A stretch of DNA of 64,000 nucleotides. It comes from a virus. Within the stretch, counting starts at the first letter, position 1; each line of letters starts with the position of its first letter. Made by a program: the position numbers and the translations under genes. The notes beneath the pieces were generated by a model, which worked only from the letters and a program-made list of their open reading frames with translations, was not told where the DNA came from and did no database searches. Positions 48,101 to 59,200 of this stretch are shown piece by piece. Where the stretch lies: positions 1 to 64,000 of IMG/VR virus record IMGVR_UViG_3300028027_000002. One strand, written 5' to 3'.

Positions 48101-51100
48101 TCAAGAGCACCTAAGAACTTTTGCTGAGAGTAACACCTCTGGTGTAATGAGTGACTCAGACCTAGCAACAATTAGAGAGCAAGCACTAAATGATCCTAGG
48201 TCAAATCCAACTGTAGTCGCAGCAGCAAGAAGATCTTCTAATAATGTTTCAGGAATAAGATCAAGCGGTGTTGGACAAGAGCAAGAAGATATGATTATGG
48301 AGGCATACGCAAATGGAGAGATCCCTCTTCCAGAAGGTGTAGACTCTGTACCTGAAAAATTATTTCCAAAATCAGGCTCAGCAATTGGTGGAGAAGCAGG
48401 AAGAAAGAAAAGACTTGGAGTATTTGATCAAGAAGTAGAAGATCAGTTAGCCCCACTTGTTGTTGCTACTCCAGAAGCAGAAGCAAATGCTGAAGCAGAA
48501 GGTGAAAAGATTGGTAAAGCGGCGACAAGAGGTGTAAAGAAGGGTGCAAAAACAGAATCTCCTTCTACAGATGGAATTGAAGTTGGTAAGGATATTGCAG
48601 AAGGGGTTGTCATTGGTTTGCAAGAAGGAGAGGCTTCAGTTGCTTCTCAGGGTGCACAACTTGGTTCTTCTGCTGTACCTAAAAAACCAAGAACTGCAGC
48701 AGAAACACAAGCAAGAGTTGATAAGATGGATCTTGACAACAAGGCTTTCTACGATGACCTTGATACTCCAGAATTTCGTGATGAAAGACAAGTTCTTAAG
48801 TCTTTAGATAGACAAAGAAGAAAGCGTGGCGCTACGGGAACCGTAGGCAGTGGTCCAGCAACACCACCAGTCCCAGGACCATCTTCTTTAACTGTTGCCT
48901 CAACAGCAAGAACTGAAGCAGCAGCAGAAGATTTAGCGGTAAGTACAGAGCAGGCTGCAACAGCGCAAGCACAAGTTGTGCAGCAAATTAATGATGAAAG
49001 TAGATCAAGAGTTACTATCAAGGGTAATACTGTTAACATTCAAAAGGCTCGTGAAGAAGCAGACAAGGCTGAAAACGAAGCAGCAATTACAAGAGCACGT
49101 GCCCATGCACTTGAAAGTGAGCAGTTAAAGCAAAAGAAGTCTAATTCACCAACCACCATCACTGATGAACAAGTCCTGGCTGCTAAAGAAAAGGCTAATG
49201 CTGCAGAACTAGAGTATGCAAGAATAAGACAAGAACTAGCAGAGCAAGGAATCACTGCAGCACAACCAGGAGAGATGCAAGAAGTTGCTATACAGGATCC
49301 AGTTAAGACTCCAGCAAAGGTTAAAAAAGCAGAAGATATTATTTCTAACGGAACAGTCGAGCAAGGAGATGGCCTAAGACGAATTGTTGATGGCACAGAG
49401 GACACAGCAGATTCAACTCTGCTAGTTGCAGAACAAACAGATGAGATTGCAACAGTAACTGGAGATATTATTCCAGCACAGACAGATAACTTAGATAATG
49501 TGATAACAACAGCATCACTAAACGATGCAATTGTAAACACTACTGGAGATATTCACGGATCAACAATAGAAACAGCAATGTCTCAAGAAGAAATAGTTGC
49601 ACTACAAGAACAAGAACAGGTTTTAAGAGAGCAATTAAATGCAAATCTTAGACGACAAAGTGATGCTGTTTTATCAGGTAGTGACCTTAGCCCAACAGGT
49701 AAAAGGAGACTAACCGAGCAGGAAGCACTAGACGAAGCATTTGGAAGAGATCCAGGAACAAATGGACCAGACGACTTAGGTCAAAAGGGGTACACAAGAA
49801 ATAAAAAGGGAGAAATATTATTTGATCCAGAAACTGGTCAGCCAACAACTATGGATGAAAAACAAATAACTAAAAAGAAACGTGGTATGCGTAAAGAGAA
49901 GGTTGGAAAGTTTTCTGGTAAAGCAGCAGGTGCTTTGGGTATGGCAACAATGGTTGCTGGAGCAGTTGGTGCACCACCACAAGTTACAGCAGCATTAGGA
50001 ACAGCAGCGACAGTTGCACAATTTGCCCCAATGATTGCTGGAATGGGTCCAGTAGGTCTAGCAGTTACTGCAATCGCAGCAGTTGGTGTTGGTCTGATGG
50101 CATTGAATAAGAGACTTCAAGCGTCCTATGATGCTCAAGCAAAGTTTGTTCGTGAAACATCTGCATCAACAAAGAAGATGGCAGAAATCGGAGCAATCAC
50201 TGGTAAAGTTGGTGCTTCTGAAATTATGGCCAAAAAGAGGGCAACTGGAACCACAAGAGACTATATTGTTAGAGAAAGAGCGGGATCTTCATTTGGAGAC
50301 ACCTTTATGCAATCTGATACTGGTAAAGCAATGTCAAAAACTCTTCAGGCAAATATTACAAAGTCTGGAGCAAAAGAAGCAGCAGAAACATTTGCAACTG
50401 AGATCGCAGCATATGTTCAAGATGGAGTTTTAACTGCAGAGCAGGCTCAGGACATTGCATATCAAATTGGTGTTAACTTTAAAGATACATCTCTTGGAAT
50501 TAAAGTTGATGCAAACCTTTCAGCATTAATCGGACCAAATGGAGAAGATCTTGCAAAAGATCCTATGGTTGTCGGAATGAGGCTTGTACAGTCTGCAGAA
50601 AGAGGCTCTTTAAATTCAGTTAAAAGTATTGATGAAGCAAAAAGCCATGGTCTATCTGGAGCAACAGAAGCAGCAGATCTTGGTGCAAGAGAGGCCGTTG
50701 CTATGCAGATGGCTCAGATGCAAGCAGACGCAGTTGCCAGAAGGTACGATGATGAAATCAGAGCATTAGAAGCACAAGTTGCACAAACTAAAAATAAACA
50801 AGAACAGATAAAACTTGAAGATAAACTAACTGCTCTAAAAGAAAAAGCATATGATGCAGAATCTCAGATGAACAACATAGTTGCTAATCAAACAGATATG
50901 GCAATGCAAAGATTTACTGAAGAAATTCAGCACCAAAGTGTAGTTTGGGATGCTGTAACACTTGGACTGTATAAACTTTGGGGAGCAGGAAACCAAAGAG
51001 AAGCAGCATATACTCGAGCACTTAATGGGGCAATAACTGATAAGTATGCAAATACAGAACAAGCAACTGAAGCAGCAACAGTTTCGGACAGACTTGCAAA

Positions 51101-54100
51101 GTTTGCTGATGGTAAGACTCTTGGTTTTGGTACAAATAATTATGAAGACGCAGGGTTTGCAGGGGGCAAAGAGGCTCAGCAGTTTGAAGTAAAGATGAAA
51201 CTATTGATGGCAAATGGAACGCTTACTCCAAACCAAACAACAGCGATGCTTGACTTATTTGAAGGTAACCTTCCAAGACTTGAAACAGTGTTAGATATTG
51301 GAACAAGAATGCACGGAGCATCTGCAACAGCAGAAATTATAATGCTATTGACAAACTTCCAAGATAAAGAGTATGCACAAAAAATAGCCTTAGAAGTAAC
51401 TACACAAGACAATGAGTCATTTAAAAAGTTGTCAGATATTTTTGGACTTGCAGCCCAACTTGATGGTAAAGAAATTAACATGGAAGTTGTTGTTACAGAA
51501 GTGGGTGGGGTTGCTGGATTAGAATACTATATTGAAAGACTTGACGAACTTGAAACAAAAATAAAGGGACTTAAAGGTAAGTCTATAACACAAGAAGATG
51601 TTGCTCAATTTACAAAAGATACAAATGTAAAGGTAGACGACGGTTTCCTTGACTATATAAATACAGAGTTTAAAGGTGATGGAAAGAAGCAAGCAGATGC
51701 AATAAGAGCCTATACCCTTGTATACAAGCAAATTATGTCAATGGACTATGCAAGTGAAGAAGCAAGAGACTACTTTAGATCACAAGCAGGTCAGATGGCA
51801 GTTGATAAATTAAATGAACTTAGAAAAGCAGGAAATGCTCCAGCAGATATTGAGACATATATAAAGAACCAAACAGAAATTGAGATTGATGCTTTAATTA
51901 CAAAAGTAAAGGTCGATCCAACAGCAGTTACAGGTGACAAAGTTGAGACTTATCTAGGAACCAAACCAGTAGTTGATAGCAATACTGGACCTGGCGGTAA
52001 TAAAGATGGAGGAACAAAGAAAGAAGATCCTCTAGCATTCTTAGAATCTCTTGCTATGCGTATCAAGATGGTTAGAGATCAGGCATTTAACGCAAAGAAG
52101 CCAATTGAGTCAATGCTTGCAGCATTCAATAGTCCTGCTGCAAAGAAAAATGTTGCAAACATGTTTACACTATTTGACGGGTTACAACAAAAACTTATTG
52201 CTCTAAAGGTTCCAGAAGAATTTAGAGACTATATTGCAGGATTAGATGCCCAGCAACTTGAGGATTTGAAAAAGGCTGACCTTGACAAAAAGAAAAAGGG
52301 ACAGCAAGGAATATTCCTTTATGGTGAAAAGAAAGACAAAGATGGAAAAACTGTAAAGGATAAAAAGGGTAATGTTGTTTATGATACTTCAAGAATTGTT
52401 GGAATATCAAAAGAAGGTAAGGCTATTATGGCAGCCTATAACGAAGCCCCACTGGACAAATTTAATATTGCACAGCGCAAGGTAGTAACTGACACTGACA
52501 TGCAGTTTAAGGCTTTTAATAAATTAAAGGCAGCAGGAATAGATACAGGAGTTGCTCTAGAAACTGTCTCAGACTCAGTTCTTGCAGCATCCATTGCTTC
52601 AAGTGCTCTACAGGGAACTGACCTAAAAATATTCATTGATGATTTAAAGAAATCTGCATCTGCAGCAGAAAAGGCTGCTGTCATGGCAGACTTACTAAAA
52701 AAGAACGCAGACTTTAAATTTAAGAACGAGACATTCCCTAAACTTGCTTCTTCATTAAAGATTGCAGGGCTTTCTGCTGAAAACATTGCAACAGTACTTC
52801 AAGATCCAGCATTAGCAAAGCAGTTAATGGCAGACCTAGAAGATGGAAAGATAGACTCTAAGGCAATTGCTGATTACTTAAATAGTATAAAAGAAGAAAA
52901 AATTGTTGAGATTCGTGGTAAGTTTAATGCTGGAGATTTTGCTGCAGCAGCAGCACCAGGCATGGAACTTGTTAACAAGATGTTTGCAACGCAGGAAGCA
53001 TTGATTAGAACTGGTATTGATGGTAGATCTAAAGCCATGGTTGCAAGACTTAAGGATTTAAAGGAAGTTAACGAAAACCTACAACTTGATATACAAAAAA
53101 TAACTTTTAATCTAATACGACCACTAGAAAAGGCTATTGAGAAGGCAACTAGAGATCTTGAAATAAAGGTTACTCGGAAGATCGAGGCTTATCAAGAAGA
53201 AGTAAGTGACCTTCAAAGAATTATTGAAATTGCTTTTGAAAGACCAATAGCAGCGATCAATGCAGAAAATACAATCATGTCTAATGACATGGAAATAATG
53301 AACAAGGCTGCAGAAGAAATCAACAAGAGATATGACGAACAGGCAGAAGCGTTGTCTAAGGTTGCAGCAATTAATGCTGAAATTGTTGCCCAAGAAAAGG
53401 AACAACTCGATCTAGCAGACGCACTGTCTAAGGGTGATATAGCAGCAGCAGCAAGAGCAGTTCAGTCTATACGAGCATCACAGGCTGCAAAAAATGCAGA
53501 CAATGCGTCAAAGGCTTTAGAGCAATCACGTAAAAATGAAGTTGATAGTCTTAGAGGTCGTGACTCTGGCCTAAGCAAAGACGAGATTACTGAAAGACAA
53601 TATCAGAATGCTCAGGCAATTTATGATCTAGAAAACAGAGCGACAACAGATGTCAACGGCAAGTTGATGACAAGGCTTCAAATACTAGATGATATTCAAA
53701 AGAAGAATGATGAAATTTATAAACTTGAAGAAGATCGTGAGGCAAGACAACTTGCTATCCGTGCACTTGAAGATAAGATTTACGATATAAATGAACAACA
53801 AATTAAGCCAAAGCAAGATATAATTGACGCCAATGCTCTTCAGATTGCTATAGATGAAGATGCACTACAAGACCTTGTAGACAACATTACAGTACTTGGA
53901 AAAACAAGAGATGTTTGGGATGGCATATCTGCAAAGATTGAAGCGTCATCTCTTGCTGGACAAGACTTTGATGGATTAATGGGTGGAATGCTTGCGTCTG
54001 TTGATCAAATCGATAAGGGCTGGAAGAGCATAGAAAACACACTAAGTAAGTATTCTTCAGAATCCGCTGCAGCAGAAGGCTCAGCAATGGATGCAATGAG

Positions 54101-55607
54101 AGATAGACTCAACGAAGAACTTGCCTTAAATGAAAAAATTGCAAAAGAAAGAGCAGATGCTGCAAAGGCTGCACAACTTGCAGCAGAACAAAAATACGCA
54201 ACTGACAAGGCTGCATACGATGCAGAAGTTGCTAACATCAAAAAACTAAGGGGTTATGGGGTTCCAAGTTTTATTACGGACTCAATGGAGGCAGCACTAA
54301 AGGCACCAGTTGCTCCAGGCCCAACTTCAGCAGCCGATAATCCGAATGTAGACTACAACGACCCTACAAAAAATGCTGCAAATGATATTTATAAAACTGG
54401 ATTATTTGATGGTAAAACAACAAGTAGTGCTGGAGGAAAATCTAGTACTACTGGTGGTGGAACTACTGGTGGTGGAACTACTGGTGGTGGAACAACTGGT
54501 GGTGGAACAACTGGTGGAACAACTGACCCAGTTCCAAGTCCTGGGCAAAAGACTCCTCCAGGAGGGGTAAAGAAAAATACTAATGCTGATACTGCTGCAG
54601 GTACAGCAATGACCCAAGAAGAAAAAGCAATTTTGCAAATGGCATCCACAAAACGAATGGATCAACTAAAAAATATAGCAATTAACAGACCAAAGTTTGC
54701 TCTTAGCAACATGAAAATAAAGTATGGAACTAATACTAAAGATAGTGATATATACAAAAACTTAACTGGAGAAAAAAGAGTATCCTTTGACAAAGACTAC
54801 GCAGCGTATGAGGCTCTTAAAGAAGAGGCCACTAAATGGACAACAACCGATGATGGAGTTACTACTAGTTATGCTTATTCTTCTGCAGCAGGTGAGGCTG
54901 AAGAAGCAAGACTTCTTAAACTTTTACCCGATTGGGTGCAAAAAGCGGTAGAGTTAGTAGACAAAAGAACTGATCTAGCGAATACAGATTTTGCAAAGTT
55001 TAAAGAAGTAAGAGATAGATACTACGATGCAAAAGATGAAATGAAGATTGGGCCCAACTGGTCATTTAAAGACATTGAAGCATACGAACCATTTATGAAG
55101 AAGTATGGAAGTCTATATAGAGAGTATAGAGCAATCCATTCAAAACTACAAGATACAAACAACGCCACGGACTTGGCCAGAGAGAACCTACTTAAGGCTG
55201 GATACAATGACCAAAACTTAGGCTGGGCTTTTAAGAGTGCTACAAGTGCTTACCGATTTACTAATCAAACACCAAAAGGCTTTGTGCCATCTACTAGTTT
55301 TAATTATTATTCTAAGGGTGGGTCTGTTGCTTCTAGATTTGCACAAAGTGGATTAAGTATAGGAACAGACACGGTTCCAGCCATGCTTACTCCTGGTGAG
55401 TTTGTCATGAGTAAGTTTGCTGTACAATCACATGGCACAGAAAAAATGAAGGCAATAAATAATGGCTCATCAGTAGGTGACGCAGTGTATAATTATAGTA
55501 TTAGCGTAAATGTTAAGTCTGAGTCAAACCCAGATGAGATAGCAAGAACAGTCATTGCCCAGATAAAGAGCGTTGACGCACAGAAGATTAGAGGAGTTAG
55601 AATATAA
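45132..55607 (+). CDS. Tape-measure protein (3491 aa)
   Basis: Starts at TTG, with AGAGGTG upstream: MADVNANIGINFDTSQALAQ. Residues about 220-430 are the PhageMin_Tail domain (TFMEMEQAVTKFSRVYGD, IEDLTIAVPKAGPVIRQLG). Hydrophobic segments near 555-580 and 1602-1655 may insert in the host membrane. KDTVPAMLTPGEVV near 695 and TDTVPAMLTPGEFV near 3412 repeat a motif typical of actinophage tape measures. GGTT repeats lie near 3107-3132, and long coiled coils near 2650-2950. At about 0.15 nm per residue the tail would be about 520 nm. Confidence 0.92.
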   Translation: MADVNANIGINFDTSQALAQLRQLQAGLSRFNQTLTQGNVAAMNAQKALNSQLMQAINATGKFVATQKDVATSTSSFTQALEKNQLSMRQYFRYTAAAATQNTKVFKGMFAQERETLTRASKDRVKLLQSQYIQMQAANGNMIKVLQVIPKHLKMVNGQYADYATRMQMAAQRQQFLNKLLSQGSTQLLNFGKNTQWAGRQLMVGLTIPLTILGSTAAKTFMEMEQAVTKFSRVYGDMTTGNDATNRAIADIQLLAKEFTKYGIAVKDTVEMAATAAAMGLTGGALNAQVIQATRLAVLGQVEQQQALETTISLTNAFGIASEDLAKKINFLNAVENQTVLSIEDLTIAVPKAGPVIRQLGGSVEDLAFFMTAMKEGGINASEGANALKSGLASMINPSKKASEFLAELGINITGIVNANAGDLKGTVIGFARALDTLDPLNRARAIEQMFGKFQFARLSTLFQNITKDGSQASRALGLAGASVEELAILSERELGKVEDMTGAKFKKSMENLKLQLIPIGKAFLQAVTPIVNFVGRILEKFNTLSDGTKKVVTVIIGVIGGLAPVALMTFGVLMNAVANGIKLFAKLRGGIAQLNGSNNVLGGGFEYLTNEQTENVAQANALHTSHSQLISTFNVEAASVQALAAAYQTAASQARALAQSSPGLFNTVPGPTGAVAGLPKKFARGGVVPGTGNKDTVPAMLTPGEVVLSKDMVKNNPELIAGIMNGSVKKYSQSTNVEGGGFSAEGLAIRAAQMKEVYLGTGSEGFDKRVKGLIDGAISVGEAGVKRIIEFARASGEEIVASQTEAMNRWRSAMLDEADAALAAVPDRSASKDEIKEFLKTRALGSSNAFDTLDTHGGQNKAKTFAHTELSTPVSYEEALRVSSQSKRVSDRIKLIQGGADWANNLPDSDPRKPKTPITPEFRAVSAAGFEGITQETNKELDLGTASVTKFVDEFTNLDPIEKWGTSLRNAGLDIDAHAEDIRQLDAIYQEHLRTFAESNTSGVMSDSDLATIREQALNDPRSNPTVVAAARRSSNNVSGIRSSGVGQEQEDMIMEAYANGEIPLPEGVDSVPEKLFPKSGSAIGGEAGRKKRLGVFDQEVEDQLAPLVVATPEAEANAEAEGEKIGKAATRGVKKGAKTESPSTDGIEVGKDIAEGVVIGLQEGEASVASQGAQLGSSAVPKKPRTAAETQARVDKMDLDNKAFYDDLDTPEFRDERQVLKSLDRQRRKRGATGTVGSGPATPPVPGPSSLTVASTARTEAAAEDLAVSTEQAATAQAQVVQQINDESRSRVTIKGNTVNIQKAREEADKAENEAAITRARAHALESEQLKQKKSNSPTTITDEQVLAAKEKANAAELEYARIRQELAEQGITAAQPGEMQEVAIQDPVKTPAKVKKAEDIISNGTVEQGDGLRRIVDGTEDTADSTLLVAEQTDEIATVTGDIIPAQTDNLDNVITTASLNDAIVNTTGDIHGSTIETAMSQEEIVALQEQEQVLREQLNANLRRQSDAVLSGSDLSPTGKRRLTEQEALDEAFGRDPGTNGPDDLGQKGYTRNKKGEILFDPETGQPTTMDEKQITKKKRGMRKEKVGKFSGKAAGALGMATMVAGAVGAPPQVTAALGTAATVAQFAPMIAGMGPVGLAVTAIAAVGVGLMALNKRLQASYDAQAKFVRETSASTKKMAEIGAITGKVGASEIMAKKRATGTTRDYIVRERAGSSFGDTFMQSDTGKAMSKTLQANITKSGAKEAAETFATEIAAYVQDGVLTAEQAQDIAYQIGVNFKDTSLGIKVDANLSALIGPNGEDLAKDPMVVGMRLVQSAERGSLNSVKSIDEAKSHGLSGATEAADLGAREAVAMQMAQMQADAVARRYDDEIRALEAQVAQTKNKQEQIKLEDKLTALKEKAYDAESQMNNIVANQTDMAMQRFTEEIQHQSVVWDAVTLGLYKLWGAGNQREAAYTRALNGAITDKYANTEQATEAATVSDRLAKFADGKTLGFGTNNYEDAGFAGGKEAQQFEVKMKLLMANGTLTPNQTTAMLDLFEGNLPRLETVLDIGTRMHGASATAEIIMLLTNFQDKEYAQKIALEVTTQDNESFKKLSDIFGLAAQLDGKEINMEVVVTEVGGVAGLEYYIERLDELETKIKGLKGKSITQEDVAQFTKDTNVKVDDGFLDYINTEFKGDGKKQADAIRAYTLVYKQIMSMDYASEEARDYFRSQAGQMAVDKLNELRKAGNAPADIETYIKNQTEIEIDALITKVKVDPTAVTGDKVETYLGTKPVVDSNTGPGGNKDGGTKKEDPLAFLESLAMRIKMVRDQAFNAKKPIESMLAAFNSPAAKKNVANMFTLFDGLQQKLIALKVPEEFRDYIAGLDAQQLEDLKKADLDKKKKGQQGIFLYGEKKDKDGKTVKDKKGNVVYDTSRIVGISKEGKAIMAAYNEAPLDKFNIAQRKVVTDTDMQFKAFNKLKAAGIDTGVALETVSDSVLAASIASSALQGTDLKIFIDDLKKSASAAEKAAVMADLLKKNADFKFKNETFPKLASSLKIAGLSAENIATVLQDPALAKQLMADLEDGKIDSKAIADYLNSIKEEKIVEIRGKFNAGDFAAAAAPGMELVNKMFATQEALIRTGIDGRSKAMVARLKDLKEVNENLQLDIQKITFNLIRPLEKAIEKATRDLEIKVTRKIEAYQEEVSDLQRIIEIAFERPIAAINAENTIMSNDMEIMNKAAEEINKRYDEQAEALSKVAAINAEIVAQEKEQLDLADALSKGDIAAAARAVQSIRASQAAKNADNASKALEQSRKNEVDSLRGRDSGLSKDEITERQYQNAQAIYDLENRATTDVNGKLMTRLQILDDIQKKNDEIYKLEEDREARQLAIRALEDKIYDINEQQIKPKQDIIDANALQIAIDEDALQDLVDNITVLGKTRDVWDGISAKIEASSLAGQDFDGLMGGMLASVDQIDKGWKSIENTLSKYSSESAAAEGSAMDAMRDRLNEELALNEKIAKERADAAKAAQLAAEQKYATDKAAYDAEVANIKKLRGYGVPSFITDSMEAALKAPVAPGPTSAADNPNVDYNDPTKNAANDIYKTGLFDGKTTSSAGGKSSTTGGGTTGGGTTGGGTTGGGTTGGTTDPVPSPGQKTPPGGVKKNTNADTAAGTAMTQEEKAILQMASTKRMDQLKNIAINRPKFALSNMKIKYGTNTKDSDIYKNLTGEKRVSFDKDYAAYEALKEEATKWTTTDDGVTTSYAYSSAAGEAEEARLLKLLPDWVQKAVELVDKRTDLANTDFAKFKEVRDRYYDAKDEMKIGPNWSFKDIEAYEPFMKKYGSLYREYRAIHSKLQDTNNATDLARENLLKAGYNDQNLGWAFKSATSAYRFTNQTPKGFVPSTSFNYYSKGGSVASRFAQSGLSIGTDTVPAMLTPGEFVMSKFAVQSHGTEKMKAINNGSSVGDAVYNYSISVNVKSESNPDEIARTVIAQIKSVDAQKIRGVRI

Positions 55608-56266
55608 TGGCAACTAATGCATATATGGCAGGTCGTAAAAAATATCAAAGACCTCAAGGACTTCTCTTTGCAGATAACCAGGGTATCAAGGTAGACGGAT
55701 TTCATATCCCAGAGGGAGACGAGATAGGGTCATTAGCAGCCTCTACAGACGGATATGGAGAGTTCTTAATACTTTCCGATAATAATAGGTCACCCATAGA
55801 CTTTAAGACCACTAGAATTGAAAAAAGAGAAAGAATGATTAATGGTCGTATGAGGTCTTACCATACTGCTGACAAACTAACTATTACAGTATCCTGGGAT
55901 ATGCTCCCATCAAGAGCCTATGATACATACGCAGGGTTTAATTCTAATGGAGATCCAAACCTAGTAAAAAATATAAATACCAGACCAAACCCATTAGAGT
56001 TTACTACAGATGGTGGAGCAGGTGGAGTAGAACTGCTTGACTGGTATAAAAATCATAGCGGATCATTTTGGGTTTATCTTGCTTACGACAAATACACTAA
56101 CTTTAAAGACACGTACGAGACTGCACCAGATGAAAGATTTAATAATATAAACAAATATAATGAAGTTATAGAAGTATTTTTTTCAGACTTTAACTATTCA
56201 GTTCAAAAAAGAAGCGGATTAAACTTTGATTTCTGGAATGTATCTTTAACTTTGGAAGAAGTATAA
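55607..56266 (+). CDS. Distal tail protein-like
   Basis: A 219-aa protein starting MATNAYMAGRKKYQRPQGLL. GIKVDGFHIPEGDEIGSLA and DKLTITVSWDMLPSRAYDTY, with YSVQKRSGLNFDFWNVSLTLEEV at the end, form the beta-rich plan of distal tail (Dit-like) or minor tail proteins immediately downstream of the tape measure. The ATG overlaps the tape-measure stop (TAATG). Confidence 0.6.
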   Translation: MATNAYMAGRKKYQRPQGLLFADNQGIKVDGFHIPEGDEIGSLAASTDGYGEFLILSDNNRSPIDFKTTRIEKRERMINGRMRSYHTADKLTITVSWDMLPSRAYDTYAGFNSNGDPNLVKNINTRPNPLEFTTDGGAGGVELLDWYKNHSGSFWVYLAYDKYTNFKDTYETAPDERFNNINKYNEVIEVFFSDFNYSVQKRSGLNFDFWNVSLTLEEV

Positions 56267-59200
56267 TGTTTCAAGACAAAGATTTACTAAATCATATAGA
56301 GACAAGTTCGTCTATTAAGACACAGTCTGCAGTTATTGCTGAATGGAATATGAATATACATACAAATATTCTAGCAGTTGGAAATTATAGGTACCGTCCA
56401 AACCAATCATCTTCTATTTATAGAACAATTCCAAATACTTTTGCTTTAGAAAATAAAAATACTACTACAGCATTCTACTACGGTGCAACTGATGCAGATG
56501 TAGTTGTTGACGCAGGGTTTGAAAACAATGACTTACCAATGAGACTTGTTCCTAAAAAAGATAAACTAAAAATGCTTTACTCTTTAGAAGATTGCTTAAA
56601 GTCATTTAGACCAAGGTCTGGAATCAATAAGGCAATGTTTTTGGACGGAAGATTTCTTCACAATCCAGATATAAACATGGCTAGAAAACCAAGATATTAT
56701 ATGCCAGACAAAAATGATCCATTTAAATATTGGACATCATATAGAACTGAAAATGGAACTGAATATGGCATATCTAATAAGACAATCAATGGAAGACATG
56801 CAATTGAAGATGCTGCTCCATTTGTTGTTTATAAAGAAAAGATTCCAGCAAATAGAATTGTCGTAAAGATGCAAACAAACACAGGAGATATTAATTCTGG
56901 AGTATACACAAAAAAGTCTGGGTCTTTTTCAGATCCCTATTTTGGAGAACTAAATCAAACCACTCCAAGTGTTTGGAAAATTCAAGTATTAAAAAATAAT
57001 AGTTGGGTCGATGCATTATCATTCTCTGATCAAACCAGAAGAAAAGATGGAACACCAATAATACAGTCAGATGGATATGTTGAAATATCTTATGGTCTTG
57101 TAGTACCAAAAATCTATTCAGAAGTTTTTACTTATCGTGGAGAACTTTCATCAGTATCTCTTAAGCCAATTGTTGGAACAAGAGAAGGTGATGCCTTCCT
57201 AGTTATTGAAAATTCTGGGGATATTGGAGAGTATCATATTTGGTATAAGGATGAGTGGAAGATATTCGTTCCAACCTATGGCTGGAAGTTTCAAGAGCCA
57301 GAAGTTGATAGTTTTACAAATTTTGTTACTGAGTTGTCAGATCCTACAAAGTATATAGTAAGCGGAGAAACAAAATATAAAGAGTTTGAATATATTTCTG
57401 GAATAAGAGTTGTTGTTGATAGCATGAAGAAGTTTGACTCATCTTTTGACCTTATCGAACTTTCTCCAAGACTGACTGCAGACCTTTCAGACAGGGTAAC
57501 ATCTTTTAATATTAATAAAAGTGCTTCAGATTTAGGTGTAAGCGGTATGCCAGTAGGACAACTTCTTGCTTCTACTGGTAGCATTTCTTTTTTTGATTTT
57601 GATGATTCATTTAACGATAACAACATAAAAAGCATTGTTGCTAATAAAAAAATAAAAAATGTTCAAATTAAAATATATGAAGTTTTAACAGACGCCATTG
57701 GTATAAGTTACTATGTTCCAGTCAAGACAATGTATTCCGATGGATTTCCAAAAACAAACAATCAGTCAAAAGAGGTTTCTTTAGATTTAAGAGATCTGTA
57801 TTTTTATTTTGAGTCGCAAACTGCTCCAGAAATATTATCTACAAGCACATCCGTAAGTGCTGCAGTGTCATTACTTCTTGACTCTATTGGGTTTTCTAAT
57901 TACATATTTAAAAGGGTAGAGGGAGAATCTGAAATGGTAATTCCATATTTTTTCATTCCTCCAGACAAAAGCGTTGCAGAAGTCCTAGAGTCATTAGCCA
58001 TTTCTACCCAGACAGCAATGTTCTTTGATGAGTATAACAATTTTGTAATGATGAGCAAAGATTATATAATGCCAACAGAAGCACAAAGACCTACGGACCT
58101 AACATTTTACGGTTCATCAGACTCTGACGATGTCGAAGTTATAAAAAATAAAACAATCAAACCTAAACTTTCAAACATTATTGAGTTAACTAGTCAAAAC
58201 AATCAGGTTTATAATGGCGGGCAAATATCCTACACCACAAGGCATATACAAAGATCAGTTGGAACTATTAAAGAAGCCCTTATGGTTGACAGAGAAAGAT
58301 CTTATACATATAAACCAGTTCCTCTTTGGGAAGTCTCTGGGACAGAGTTTACAAAATCAATAAACCAAGAAGTTGGAAACATGTCTAGTTATTCTCTTAG
58401 CGCAATACCTTTAAACTCTTCACTCTCTTCTCTGGTTCCAACAGTTTCTAGCGGTAGGATTATTAACAATACTATCGATCTAGGGGAAGCAATATATTAT
58501 ATATCAAGATACAATGGATATTTTTACGCAAATGCAGAAATTATAAAGTATGATGCAGTTCAGTATAATGTTTCAGGTTCTGGAGATGTATGGATTAACA
58601 GTGTTGAGGAATACAGCAAGTACTTTGCGTCACTGCCTTTTAATGGGAAAATATATCCAACAGGTCTTATAAGAATATACTCTGAGCCAAACTATGAAGA
58701 AGTTAATGGTTTTTCTAGATTAAAAAATGGCGAGGTTGCAAAGCATGGAAGAGGACAGTTTGGAACTCCTGTTGTAGAGCATACGGCTGGACTAAGTGAT
58801 CACTGGTCAAACAATGATAACGTAAGAGGATGTAATATGGAATCTAAGTATTTGTTTAGGTTTAATCAGACTCTTCCAGCAACGACTCAAGATGTCTCAG
58901 CGGGAATCAACAATACTCTTGCTACAAAAACGACTAGAAACGGAATTATTAAAAATTTTTATTCTTCCAAATATATTGCAGAGTCTGAGATTAACAAAAT
59001 GCTTTCAGTTCAGGCAGGCACTGTACAGTCCTCAGCCCTAGTAATGAATGGTGCAGGATTCAAAACAACAGAATCCCCTACAGACTTTATCTCTTATGTA
59101 TACAAACCCCTAGACAACAACTATAAGCATTTTGGAACAAGGCTTAGAGTGATAGGAAGAATTAATGATAATGAAAAAAACGGTCAAACCCCAGTAGGAC

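Noticed and set aside
54389-54649. PPVVPPP antisense ORF
   Set aside because: Antisense of Gly-Thr repeats within the tape-measure gene.
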